Of a stretch of 64,000 bases of DNA, positions 21,046-32,081 are shown piece by piece. Position 1 is the first letter of the stretch. The number at the start of each line of letters is the position of its first letter. Position numbers and translations under genes: made by a program. This DNA comes from Ovis canadensis. Lineage: Eukaryota; Chordata; Mammalia; Artiodactyla; Bovidae. The stretch spans positions 49,888,501 through 49,952,500 of the forward strand of contig NC_091255.1 of the NCBI RefSeq assembly GCF_042477335.2, written 5' to 3'. The notes under the pieces were generated by a model, which ran no database searches, was not told the origin of the DNA, and saw only the letters and a list, made by a program, of their open reading frames with translations.

Positions 21046-21075
21046 GCCAGTTTTCAGAGAAACATCTTATTATGC
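21046..21075 (-). promoter_or_regulatory. KRTAP16-1: TAATAAGATGTT element, KRTAP16-1
   Basis: About 59-88 bp above TATA. The coding strand reads GCATAATAAGATGTTTCTCT and continues to CTGGC, aligning with the KRTAP17-1 element at 27508-27536. Confidence 0.5.
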
Positions 21076-21107
21076 CACAGTTTGTTGACCTGGAAGCTGT
21101 TTACCTA

Positions 21108-21115
21108 CCCATAAA
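21108..21115 (-). promoter_or_regulatory. KRTAP16-1: HOXC13-like site TTTATGGG
   Basis: Fits the hair-keratin HOXC13 consensus TT(A/T)ATNRR and lies 121 bp above TATA. Sequence match only; binding is untested. Confidence 0.35.
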
Positions 21116-22834
21116 GAAGCTGTTTGTTTATTGACTTGCTAACTTTGGAATCCTTGGAGCTACAGGTCATCTTGGAATAAGCATCATTGCCTCCAAGCTG
21201 AATGATCTGCATTTCTGAGCATCATGAACAAAGGAAGAAGAAAGGAACTTATAATTTAACCATCTTCTAGTCCTTTGCACAGGCCCTGGGCAGAACACAG
21301 AGGGTGTCCACATGAATAAGACCTCCTCTCCCACTCTCATGGATCTCACTGTGTGATGGGCAAGCATCCAAGTAAACTCTACAATGCAACAATAAACTCA
21401 ACAATAGACATAAAGGGATTAGCAGAGAGGAGGAGTGGTGAGCTCTGTGGGAGAGGGAATATCTGAGCTGCATTTTAAATGCTGCACTTCACGGTGAAAA
21501 TCTCACTTAAAACCATCAGAAATCCCATGAGGCAAGGATTCATCTCCATCCCCATCCCCCTGATTATAGGTGAAGGAAAAGAAAGGGAGTTAGAATCAGA
21601 AGGTTTGTCACTTGCTAAAGGTCACACACAGCTTGCCCACTAATCTAAGGCTCCTCTTCTTCTTCTTCACCATCCTGTCTGGACAGACCTTTCTCAGGAG
21701 CCTCAGCCCACAACGCTGTCCTCCATCCTGTTTTGTGAGCAGCTCTCTCCTAGAACACTGGCTCTCCCTACCCCTGGAAAGCACTTGACCTAGCCTCTCG
21801 GCTTCTCCTCCCTCCTTTCCTTCCACCCGCCCCTACCTCAAGCATTCAGTAGACCACCAGGATCCTTGCCTTTGGTGATTTTAGCAGCTACTAAAACAAC
21901 CCCTCTGAGATATAAAGAGGAAAGACAAGAGCTCTTTTGAGAAGACATTGTGAACAAAAACAAAGAACATAAATGCTTTCTCAAAGCATTTTGTCAGTGC
22001 TACCACTTGAGACAGACACAAGGTAAAAAATGAAGCCTAGGCTTCTAAACACCAAGGCCTGACACCCTTGCTGAATGAAGGACCTGCATTGTTTCCACCA
22101 CATGCTTTCAATATCTGTGCATAAGGCAGGCTCTCCTTTGGAAAAGTTGGACTGTTATGGCAACTATTCATCATCCCTTCCTTCACTGGTTAATTAATGT
22201 AGCCATTCAGACTACAACTTTCTCTTTTATTCATCCATTCGACTCAGTCATCATTGGGTTCTGTATGAGGGATACAAAAAAAAAGAATGACTTCCAATTC
22301 CTCCACAAGGAGTCCAAGTTTAGAAGAAAGACAGATATGCACATAAGTGATTATGGGACAATATACGTATAAGTGCAACAGCACACGGATGCACTAAGAC
22401 TTACAGGGGGCACCCAGGACAAATACAAACATGCTTTTGGGGAGAAGTTAGGGAGGATTTCTCAAGTAATAGGAGGACCAAATTGAATCCTCAAGGAATA
22501 AGGCTAAAAAGGGGATGGTAAAGGCAGGGAAAGGATCTGCTATGGAAAAAAAGGCAAGAGCATGATACATTCGGGGAGCCACAGATGGTTCTATAGCCAG
22601 GATGAAAAGTCCAAGGGGACGGAATAGGACAGTGGCCAGACTAGAGTGGATACTAGGCATTCATGAGAGGCCTTGTGGACCATAATCAGAACTTGGGTTT
22701 TGTACCAACACCTGGGAATTTTAAGCAATGGAGTAACTCGACCAGGTTTGACCTTCAGAAGGTCTCTCTGTCCCTGGAGAAAGGATTGGTGAAGGAAGGC
22801 AAGCCTGAAGGTAAGGAGATCATTATGGATGGGT
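21116..22834. other. intergenic sequence upstream of KRTAP16-1
   Basis: Largely free of recognisable young repeats. A MIR-like segment lies at about 21503-21645 (GGTCACACACAGCTTGCCCA). No gene was recognised. Confidence 0.4.
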
Positions 22835-22837
22835 CTG

Positions 22838-23028
22838 GAGTGCTTTAGTCACTAAGTCGTGTCCAGCTCTTGCGACCCCATGGACTGTAGCCAACCAGGC
22901 TCCTCTGTCCATGGGATTTTCCAGACAAGAATACTGAAGTGGGTTTCCATTTCCTTCTCCAGGGGATCTTCCCAACCCAGGGATCAAACCCAGGTCTCCT
23001 GCATTGCAGGCAGATTCTTTACTAGATC
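22838..23028 (-). mobile_element. Bov-tA SINE
   Basis: Reverse-oriented body and B-box region (GGATCAAACCCAGGTCTCCT). The head end at the right is truncated after GCAGATTCTTTACTAGA. Confidence 0.85.
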
Positions 23029-23544
23029 TAGGGCAATTACCCAAAAGTCTCATGTTATCAACCTGAACTGAGTAGCTCCTTGGGACTACAGCGATAAGAG
23101 GAAGAATCTACAGAACTTAGTGGCTGAAAATGGAAGATTAAAAATAGGAAGACATCCTTTGAGATGTGGCTCTCAGGCAGTAAGGAAAGAAGACTTTGGG
23201 ACAGCTTTGCAGAAGGTAAGGCAGAAGAGACATTCCCAAGATCCTGGTCCCCACCTTTCCACTTCTCTCCATTCACCTTCTCCTCAGCTAAGTCATCAGT
23301 GAAATTCCAGATGGAGACAGCCCTGCTCCCAACAAATCCTTTATTGACTCTCTTAGCAGAGAAATATATAGCATCATCTGTTTAGCCAGAATATCATCTC
23401 TCTAAGGAATTTTTCCTTGCTAAATGATATAAACCACTCTTTTAACCATGTAGCACATTTCTATTTTGTCCTTTTTAATAGCTCTTTTCCCCTTTGATGT
23501 TATCCAAGCATGAGAATGCCAAGGATTCTGTTTATTTGCTAATG
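23029..23544. other. unassigned sequence
   Basis: No gene or repeat was recognised. Confidence 0.35.
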
Positions 23545-25552
23545 TGATAGATAGAGTGCCTGATGAACTATGGACAGAGGTTCGTGGCATTGTACAGGAG
23601 ACAGGGATCAAGACCATCCCCATGGAAAAGAAATGCAAAAAAAGCAAAATGGCTGTCTGGGGAAGCCTTACAAATAGCTGTGAAAAGAAGAGAAGCAAAA
23701 AGCCAAGGAGAAAAGGAAAGATATAAGCATCTGAATGCAGAGTTCCAAAGAATAGCAAGGAGAGATAAGAAAGCCTTCCTCAGTGATCAAGGCAAAGAAA
23801 TAGAGGAAAACAACAGAATGGGAAAGACTACAGATCTCTTCAAGAAAATTAGAGATACCAAGGGAACATTTCATGCCAAGATGGGCTCAATAAAGGACAG
23901 AAATGGTATGGACTTAACAGAAGCAGAAAATATCAAGAAGAGGTGGCAAGAAAACATGGAAGAACTGTACAAAAAAAGATCTTCATGACCAAGATAATCA
24001 CGATGGTGTGCTCACTTACCAAAAGCCAGACATCCTGAAATGTGAAGTCAAGTGGGCCTTAGAAAGCATCACTAAGAACAAAGCTAGTGGAGGTTATGGA
24101 ATTCCAGTTGAGCTATTCAAATCCTGAAAGATGATGCTGTGTAAGTGATGCACTCAATATGACAGCAAATTTGGAAAACTCAGCAGTGGCCACAGGACTG
24201 GAAAAGGTCAGTTTTCATTCCAATCCCAAAGAAAGGCAATGCCAAAGAATGCTCAAACTACCGCACAATTGCACTCATCTCACATGCTAGTAAAGTAATG
24301 CTCAAAATTCTCCGAGCCAGGCTTCAGCAATACATGAACCGTGAACTTCCAGATGTTCAAGCTGGTTTTAGAAAAGGCAGAGGAACCAGAGATCAAATTG
24401 CCAACATCCGTTGGATCATGGGAAAGAGCAAGAGAGTTCCAGAAAAACATCTATTTCTGCTTTATTGACTATGCCAAAGCATTTGACTGTGTGGATCATA
24501 ATAAACTGTGGAAAATTCTGAAAGAGATGGGAATACCAGACCACCTGACCTGCCTCTTGAGAAACCTATATGCAGGTCAGGAAGCAACAGTTAGAACTGG
24601 ACACGGAACAAAAGACTGGTTCCAAATAGGAAAAGGAGTACATCAAGGCTGTATATTGTCACCTTGCTTATTTAACTTACATGCAGAGTAGATCATGAGA
24701 AATGCTGGGCTGGAAGAAGCACAAGCTGGAATCAAGATTGCCGGGAGAAATATCAAGAATCTCAGATATGCAAATGACACCACCCTAATGGCAGAAAGTG
24801 AAGAGGAACTAAAAAGCCTCTTGATGAAAGTGAAAGAGGAGAGTGAAAAAGTTGGCTTAAAGCTCAACATTCAGAAAACAAAGATCATGGCATCTGGTCC
24901 CATCACTTCATGGGAAACAGATGGGGAAACAGTGAAAACAGTGTCAGACTTTATTTTTGGGGGCTCCAAGATCACTGCAGATGGTGACTGCAGCCATGAA
25001 ATTAAAAGACACTTACTCCTTGGAAGGAAAGTTATGACCAACCTAGATAGCATATTTAAAAGCAGAGACATTACTTTGCCAACAAAGGTCTGTCTAGTCA
25101 AGGCTATGGTTTTTCCAGTGGTCATGTATGGATGTGAGAGTTGGACTGTGACGAAGGCTGAGTGCTGAAGAATTGATGCTTTTGAACTGTGGTGTTGGAG
25201 AAGACTCTTGAGAGTCCCTTGAGCTGCAAGGAGATCCAACCAGTCCATTCTAAAGGAGATCAGCCCTGGGATTTCTTTGGAGGGAATGATGCTAAAGCTG
25301 AAACTCCAATACTCTGGCCACCTCATGCGAAGAGTTGACTCATTGGAAAAGATTCTGATGCTGGGAAGGATTGGGGGCAGAAGGAGAAGGGGATGACAGA
25401 GGATGAGATGGCTGGATGGCATCACTGACTCGATGGACGTGAGTCTAAGTGAACTCCGGGAGATGGTGATGGACAGGGAGGCCTGGCGTGCTGTGATTCA
25501 TGGGGTCGCAAAGAGTCGGACACAACTGAGCTACTGAACTGACTGAACTGAC
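23545..25552 (+). mobile_element. BovB (RTE-type LINE), 5'-truncated, 2 kb
   Basis: Covers the reverse-transcriptase half to the 3' end, closing with ACTGAACTGACTGAACTGAC repeats. Broken ORF pieces lie at 23563-23988, 24341-24691 (FIDYAKAFDCVDHNKLWKIL, RT motif A region) and 24695-25168. The catalytic YADD box reads YAND, and stops and frameshifts separate the pieces, so it is inactive. The endonuclease domain is missing. Confidence 0.93.
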
Positions 25553-25559
25553 TGTGATC

Positions 25560-26290
25560 ATATCCCTATAAACATAATGGAATTTACCACTTTGTTCTGT
25601 TACAGAGATAATTAGCATATTCTTTTAGGCAACGGAGAGTCCAAGTACAAGTCCTGAGGCTCTTTTATCCGGGGATCTGGTTTTCCATTATATGCCGTAT
25701 CTATGGACACTGGGCACAAAGTTCAGAGTCCATTGGGAGGGTGACCATGTCTGTAGCTTAATGATCGAAGCCTGGCCTAAGATGGAGCCCAGCTCTGTCT
25801 GTTTCCTCCTTCACAAGAGCTGAATTAGTTTTATTCCACATGTAGTTTAAGATCATGTTCAGCAGAAAAGAGTTGAATGAACTATCCTCTGAAATTTAGT
25901 CTTCCAACTGGACTCTCACACACCTGAGTCTGACTCTACCTAGCAGATGTAAGCTCACCTTTCTCATCCCTGGGACTGGAGCAGAATTAAGCACTATCCG
26001 GTGTGTGAAAAACTAACCGAGAAAAGGGAGACTTCGCCAAATCATGTGGCTGGAGGAAGAAATTGAACTACCCAGAACATCCTTAGAAACTGTGCTCATA
26101 AGGTTTTGCCACAGGAATCCCTTCCACTCAGAACCAAGTTTGTTTTACCAAGCCTCCTCCTCCGATTTTGTGAGAAAGTTCTAACCAACCCAGAAGCCTA
26201 CCTGCAGAATTACATTGCAGAAGGAAGACGTGCCCTCACTCAAAATTAAACTTGACCAGTATCAGCAGTTACCTGCAAGCTTTTAAAATG
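25560..26290. other. unassigned intergenic sequence
   Basis: No gene or repeat was recognised. Confidence 0.35.
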
Positions 26291-26545
26291 CAGGTCCCAG
26301 GACCCCCACTCTAGAGCTAAAGGATCAAATGTCTGGCCCAGATTTTTAAATCCTTCCCAGGTGAGTCTCACGCAGTACCTAGAAGCTTTAATATATATCT
26401 GGGGTTTTGTTAAAAGCAGATTGCCAGACCACACCCCTGTGGATTCTAATCCTGCTTGTCTCAAAGAGCTCCAGACTCTCCATTTTTAACTAGCCCCCAG
26501 GTGATTCTGATGCAGGTGGTCTAGAAGCCACATTTCAAAACACCG
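26291..26545. mobile_element. hAT-Charlie-type MER fragment(s)
   Basis: The stretch AACTAGCCCCCAGGTGATTC with TGATGCAGGTGGTCTAGAAG resembles the terminal part of MER20/MER5-like nonautonomous hAT elements. The subfamily is uncertain. Confidence 0.45.
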
Positions 26546-26731
26546 ATTGTGGATGCCAGAGTAAATTTTCCTGGCCCAGTGCCCAAGAGGCAGCCAAGGA
26601 AGAGGCGGGAGAACTACTTTGGTTATGCCAGCGATCTTGAATTTATTAAGTTAACTGAAGAGAAATTTTCACACCTCAAAGCGGCAGAAAAGCCAGCGGA
26701 GGAGGAAGGGTCAGTCCCAAAGCCACCTTGA
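26534..26731 (+). other. short open frame of unknown meaning
   Basis: The open frame KRQPRKRRENYFGYASDLEF ... AEKPAEEEGSVPKPP ends in TGA at 26729-26731. It has no ATG: the first usable codon is GTG at 26549. It lacks repeat character and has a protein-like composition (basic patch, then mixed charged helix-like stretch). It overlaps the expected 3' flank of KRTAP17-1 on the opposite strand. It could be a processed-pseudogene fragment, part of a larger spliced exon, or chance. I do not recognise it. Confidence 0.2.
26642..26647 (-). terminator. KRTAP17-1: candidate poly(A) signal of KRTAP17-1 (AATAAA)
   Basis: The first AATAAA on the coding strand, about 374 nt after the stop codon. Its use is not established. 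Confidence 0.4.
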
Positions 26732-27020
26732 ATAAGATGCTCTTTCAACTTCATGAAAAAAAGTCATAGATAGGGCTTCACCCTTTGCGCTTCAGGTACC
26801 ACTGTGGGTGGGACCCAGGTTTCTCATCAGCATGTGGCTCTTGTTCTCAGCGCCTTGAAAAGCCAGGGCAGGCTTGGAAAACAAGCCTTCAGCTTCAGGT
26901 TAACACGAGAGGCAGGACACCGTCTTAGGGGGCGGGGAAGGTCCTGGACATGAGTGGGTCTCCACCTGGAGCAGGTGGAGGTTCTCCATTGGGCTGCCTC
27001 AGTGGCGGGAGGAAAGGTCT

Positions 27021-27365
27021 TCATTTGGTCTCGCAGACAGGCGTGGGCTGGCAGCACACGGGGCCGCAGCACCCAGAGGAGCCGCAGCAACTGGATCCGC
27101 AGCAGCTCCCGCAGCAGCCCCCGCAACCTCCGCAGCCCCCGCTGCCCCCGCAGCCCCCGCTGCCCCCGCAGCCAGATCCGCAGCAGGAGGACCCGCAGCA
27201 GCTGCCCCCGCAGCCTCCGCAGCCTCCACAGCCCGAGCCACAGCCACAGCAGGAGCCGCAGCAGGAACCACAGCAGCCGCAGCAGGAGGGCTGGCAGCAG
27301 CACACTTCACAGCAGTCTTGCTCTTCAGCACAGCAGGCGAAGCAGTCCCCTGGGCAGCACCCCAT
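27021..27365 (-). CDS. KRTAP17-1: keratin-associated protein 17-1
   Basis: Single-exon gene for a 114-residue ultrahigh-sulfur hair protein. The start ATG at 27363-27365 gives MGCCPGDCFACCAEEQDCCE, and the C-terminus is GPVCCQPTPVCETK; both ends match KRTAP17-1 as I recall it (about 105 residues in human). Between them the protein is almost only Cys, Gly and Ser, in CCGSCCG, CGGCGG and CCGSSCC repeats, so length variation by slippage is expected. It would be disulfide-linked in the hair-shaft matrix. A TATA box lies 79 bp upstream. The next gene upstream is KRT33A, as in human. Gln/Pro-rich and Ala-rich frames on this segment are shadows of the GC-rich repeat. Confidence 0.95.
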   Translation of the reverse strand: MGCCPGDCFACCAEEQDCCEVCCCQPSCCGCCGSCCGSCCGCGSGCGGCGGCGGSCCGSSCCGSGCGGSGGCGGSGGCGGCGGCCGSCCGSSCCGSSGCCGPVCCQPTPVCETK

Positions 27366-27443
27366 GGTCCCCGCCGGTCAGGCCGCAGGTCAAGAACGCG
27401 ACCAGAGTTCCCCAAGTCTGATGGTCACCAACCCGACAGCAGC

Positions 27444-27451
27444 TTTTATAT
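27444..27451 (-). promoter_or_regulatory. KRTAP17-1: TATA box of KRTAP17-1
   Basis: ATATAAAA on the coding strand, 79 bp above the ATG. Confidence 0.8.
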
Positions 27452-27462
27452 CCCCTCCTGGA

Positions 27463-27473
27463 GGGTGTTGGCA
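27463..27473 (-). promoter_or_regulatory. KRTAP17-1: TGCCAACACCC box of KRTAP17-1
   Basis: Identical 11-mer to the one in the KRTAP29-1 promoter, 11 bases upstream of the TATA box. Confidence 0.6.
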
Positions 27474-27507
27474 GGAGGCACAGGATGTTGTCTTTGTTAT
27501 TATTTAT

Positions 27508-27536
27508 GCCAGTTCTCATAAGAACGTCTCATTAGC
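27508..27536 (-). promoter_or_regulatory. KRTAP17-1: TAATGAGACGTT element, KRTAP17-1
   Basis: The coding strand reads GCTAATGAGACGTTCTTATG and continues to CTGGC, 57-85 bp above TATA. It aligns with the KRTAP16-1 and KRTAP29-1 elements. Confidence 0.5.
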
Positions 27537-27558
27537 TGCCTGTTTATTTTCCAGCCCC

Positions 27559-27578
27559 GAGTGCCTCAACTCATAAAA
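27559..27578 (-). promoter_or_regulatory. KRTAP17-1: 20-bp element shared with KRT33A (HOXC13-like core)
   Basis: The coding strand reads TTTTATGAGTTGAGGCACTC, 19/20 identical to KRT33A 59761-59780. It contains TTTATGAG, which fits TT(A/T)ATNRR, the HOXC13 hair-keratin consensus. Confidence 0.6.
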
Positions 27579-27599
27579 TAGCCCCACTCATCCCAACTG

Positions 27600-28160
27600 C
27601 TGTTTGTCCAAAGGGTAAAAATACATCTTGGAAAAGACCTGTGATCATGCCAAGCAGGGGCCAGCTGTCATTAGCCCAGGTTGGAGAGAGGAAGAGAAGC
27701 TGGCTCCAGACTGTGGTTCTGGAACGGGTGCTACCCTTCCACATCAGCTCTAGAGGCAAGTTGGCAGTGAACCTTCTTGTCATGGATGCTGGCCCTGGAA
27801 AACCAGAACTAAAAGTTGTATGTCCTCTGCCTTCTGCTGTAGGCAGAGGCTGATAGGGTGGTCTGTCATGTGGCTCCTCCCAGGTACAAAGGCCATCCTC
27901 ATCCTGGTCCATGTGACCAAGGCAAATATTTGTGTCTGTGTGGTATGTGGTGTGTGCCACAGATTTGTTTGGGCTTGGTGAGTGAGCACCAGTCACCAGT
28001 CATGACTTCCCTATGAAATGGAGAGACACTCATCATAAAACTGTAAGAGGTTGGGAGCCACATTCTCTCTGAACTGAACATTCACACTTCTTCTCTCTAA
28101 ATGGGCAGGAAGAGCAGTGGTCAGAGCCTGCAGCCCTCCTGCCCCAGCCCTTTCCTTGAT
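27600..28160. other. intergenic sequence, nothing assigned
   Basis: No gene or repeat was recognised. Confidence 0.35.
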
Positions 28161-28164
28161 AGAA

Positions 28165-28285
28165 GCAGGTGGTGGTGGTGAAGATGGAGAAGGAGGAAGA
28201 GGTGGGGAGAAAGAGGAAGGGAGGAAGGAAGGAAAAGAAGGAAGGAGGGAGGCAGGGAAAGAGGAAGAAGGGAAAAAGGAAGCAG
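28165..28285 (+). repeat. GA-rich low-complexity tract
   Basis: A purine-rich run of GGAGGAAGG-like units, about 120 bp. Confidence 0.9.
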
Positions 28286-29217
28286 ATCACTGAATATCCA
28301 GAACATTCCATTAAAATGCAAGTGTTGCACACTTAAGTGCTCCAACTTTATCGACCATCTGGCAGAATGAGGGATTAGCACACAAAGCATTAAGAGTATC
28401 ATCCCAAGCAATACAATTCCTTTAGAAAGTGACTAGAATCCACAGAGGATTCTGGTCCATGTGTTAAATTCTGAGATGAGTCAAAATTCCTGTCTCCGTC
28501 TTGGGCTTTGGTACCTTGTCATCCTCTGGGAATGATAAAGGCAGTCTGGTGCCTGAAGATTCTGTGTGGCAACTGGTTCATGGTGGGCATCCTCAGAAAG
28601 GCACGTGGTCCTCTCTTATTCTCAGCCACAATCCTCCCTCTGATGGCACAGCTGAAATATTTGAGTGCTCCCTGTGCTGCATGAATTCTGCACCCACCAC
28701 CCCTTTCAGGAGGCCCAAGATCTTCTCTGTCTGACCACCTAGTTTACTCCACCTCCAGAAGTCTATTTTGAATTGCATAAGCTAAGCATTGACTTGAGTC
28801 ATTCTCTCTGCCTTCACACAGTAGGAACCCTGCTCCGCTGATGCCCAAGTGAAGAGGAATGAGCGGTGTTGACAGAAATTGCAGAAGATAAGACCAGGGA
28901 ATACCTCAAGGTTTCCTCCTAACACATATTTTTTAAAAATTGAACTCATACTGTGTAAACTGATTTTTACACTGAATATTGTACTTAACCTGTGAAAATG
29001 TTCATGAATATGTAGATTATTGAGTATTATGAAAATTTGAAAACTTACATCTTCATGTTGATGTAAACCTTCCCTGTTGTTGACTATCTAAACTATTTAC
29101 AACTTTCCAATGTTAAAGGCAAAACACTGAGGTGAATTTCCTTAAATGTGAGTCTTTATGCATTTTCCTATTATCTTCCTATAGTAAATTACTAGAAAAA
29201 AATTACTTAATCATCAA
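28286..29217. other. unassigned intergenic sequence
   Basis: No gene or repeat was recognised. Confidence 0.35.
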
Positions 29218-29226
29218 CATGTTAAT

Positions 29227-29503
29227 GGAGAAAGCAATGGCAACCCACTCCAGTACTCTTGCCTGGAAAATCCCATGGACGGAGGAGCCTGGTAGGCTAC
29301 AGTCGATGGGGTTGCTGGGAGTTGGACACGACTGAGCGACTTCACTTTCACTTTCACTTTTCACTTTCATGCATTGGAGAAGGAAATGGCAACCCACTCC
29401 AGTATTCTTGCCTGGAGGATCCCAGGGACAGGGAAGCCTGGTGGGCTGCCTTCTACGGGGTCGCACAGAGTCAGACACAACTGAAGCGACTTAGCAGTAG
29501 CAG
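29227..29503 (+). mobile_element. BOVA2 SINE
   Basis: Two BOV-A units. The 9-bp direct repeat CATGTTAAT flanks it (29218-29226 and 29504-29512). Confidence 0.92.
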
Positions 29504-29544
29504 CATGTTAATAATATGAAGGCTATTGATATATATTAAAAACA

Positions 29545-30768
29545 CTCTCTGATACAAATCACAGCAGGATCCTCTATGACCCACCTCCCAGAATATTGGA
29601 AATAAAAGGAAAAATAAACAAAGGGGACCTAATTAAAATTAAAAGCTTCTCCACAACAAAGGAAACTATAAGCAAGGTGAAAAGACAGCCTCCATAATGG
29701 GAGAAAATAATAGCAAATGAAGCAACTGACAAAGAACTAATCTCAAAAATATACAAGCAACTCCGGCAGCTCAATTCCAGGAAAATAAACGACCCAATCA
29801 AAAAATGGGCCAAAGGACTAAACAGACATTTCTCCAAAGAAGACATACAGATGGCTAACAAACACATGAAAAGATGCTCAACATCACTCATTCTCAGAGA
29901 AATGCAAATCAAAACCACAATGAGGTACCACTTCACACCAGTCAGAATGGCTGCGATCCAAAAGTCTACAAGCAATAAATGCTGGAGAGGGCATGGAGAA
30001 AAGGGAACCCTCTACACTGTTGGTGGGAATGCAAACTAGTACATCCACTATGGAGAACAGTGTGGAGAGTCCTTAAAAAAAAAAAAACTGGAAATAGAAC
30101 TGCCTTATGACCCAGCAATCCCACTGCTGGGCATACACACCGAGGAAACCAAAATTGAAAGAGACACGTGTACCCCAATGTTCATCACAGCACTATTTAT
30201 AATAGCCAGGATATGGAAGCAACCTAGATGTCCACCAGCAGACAAATGGATAAGAAATCTGTGGTACATATACACCATGGAGTATTACTCAGCCATTAAA
30301 AAGAATACATTTGAATCAGTTCTAATGAGGTGGATGAAACTGGAGCCTATTATACAGAGTGAAGTAATCCAGAAAGAAAAACACCAATACGGTATACTAA
30401 TGCATATATATTGAATTTAGAAAGATGGTAACGATAACCCTGTATGTGAGACAGCAAAAGAAACAGATGTTTTGGACTCTGTGGGAGAGGGAGAGGATGG
30501 GACGATTGGGGAACAGCACTGAAACATGTATAATATCATATAAGAAACGAATCGCCATTCCAGGTTCGATGCAGGATACTGGATGCTTGGGGCTAGTGCA
30601 CTGGGATGACCTGGAGGGATGGTACAGGGAGGGAGGTGGGAGGGAGGTTCAGGATGGGGAACACATGTATGCCCATGGCGGATTCATGTTGATATGTGGC
30701 AGAACCAATACAATATTGTAAAGTAATTAGCCTCCAATTAAAATAAATAAATTTTTTTAAAGGAAAAA
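29545..30768 (+). mobile_element. bovine-type L1, 5'-truncated
   Basis: ORF2 C-terminal region with frame breaks ([20 protein letters not shown] in the stretch 29851-30039; [20 protein letters not shown] at 30178 onward), then the 3' UTR and an A-rich tail. It is inactive. Confidence 0.9.
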
Positions 30769-31255
30769 TTTTTTCTGAAAAATTGTCTCCATTTGCACCC
30801 ATTTCACAGTGCATTCACCAATGCCAGCTGTTTTTTTAGTCTCTGTCAATTTGACAGACCAATCATGCAATCTCATTGCTATGTTTTTGTACTTATTTGT
30901 CACTGAGTTTATTTAATAGATCACTCTTTCTTCTTTAAGAAATTATCTGCTCATGCCAATTTTCCAATTAAGCTACTAATCTTTCCTAACATACTTATAA
31001 GAGCTTATTTTATGCTAAGTATACAATTTTCCTTTCTGTCACTCACACATGTTGTAAAATCAGCCCAAGGCCATCATTGCCTTTTAATTCTATGGTTCTT
31101 TTGTGCATCGTATTTTCTTTTTACATAGGCACACTGTCAATCTTTTCTTTTCTACTGCTTTTATGGCTTTGAAAGTTCTTCCTTATCTCCAAAGTATACA
31201 ATTATTAACTTTATTTTCTCCTAGTTTTCATAGTTTTTTTTTAATATATGTGTAT
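30769..31255. other. unassigned AT-rich sequence
   Basis: No gene or repeat was recognised. Confidence 0.35.
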
Positions 31256-31261
31256 TTGTTA

Positions 31262-32044
31262 TCCACTCAGTCATGTCTGATCCTTTGCAACCCCATGGAC
31301 TACCCCCAGGTTTCCCTGTCCTTCACTATCTCCTTGAGTTTGCTCAAATCATGTCCGTTGGATCAGTGATGCTATCTAACCATCTCATCCTCTGCCACCC
31401 CCTTCTCCTTTTGCCTTCAATCTCTTCCGGCATCAGGGTCTTTTCCAATGAGTCGGCTCTTCGCGCCAAGCAGCCTAAGTATGGACTTTCAGCTTCAGCA
31501 TCAGTCCTCCCAATGATTGGGCCTTTCTTTTTCTTTCGGATGGTTTTGGTCGCTGCCTACTGTACAATGTTATGAATCTCTGTCCATAGTTCTTCAGGCA
31601 CTCTGTCTGCCAGATCTAATTCCTTGAATCTATTCATCACCTCCACTGTATACTCATAAGGGATTTTATTTAGGTCATACCTGAATTGCCTAGTGGTTTT
31701 CTCTACTTTCTTCAATTTGAGCCTGAATTTTGCAATAAGGAGCTCATGATCTGAGCCGCAGTCAGTTCCAGGTCTTGTTTTCGCTGACTGTATAGAGCTT
31801 CTCCATCTTTGGCTGCAAAGAACATAATCAATCTGATTTGGGTACTGACCAACCATCACATTGGTGATGTCTGTGTGTAGAGTCATCTCTTGGGTTGTTG
31901 GAAAAGCATACTTGCTATGACCAGCATGTTCTCTTGACAAAACCCTTTGCCCTTCTTCATTTTATACTCCAAGGCCAAACTTGCTTGTTATTCTGGGTAT
32001 CTCTGGACTTCCTACTTTTGCATTTCAGTCCTCTATGACGAAAA

Positions 32045-32081
<37 letters not shown>

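Noticed and set aside
26950-27576. Gln/Pro-rich 208-codon frame and Ala-rich 138-codon frame around KRTAP17-1
   Set aside because: These are other-frame and antisense readings of the GC-rich Gly/Cys repeat. The KRTAP17-1 frame alone has family-matching ends.
29574-29975. 133-codon hydrophobic minus-strand frame, also seen at 6750-7226 plus
   Set aside because: Antisense of L1 ORF2. The same hydrophobic shadow appears in both L1 copies.
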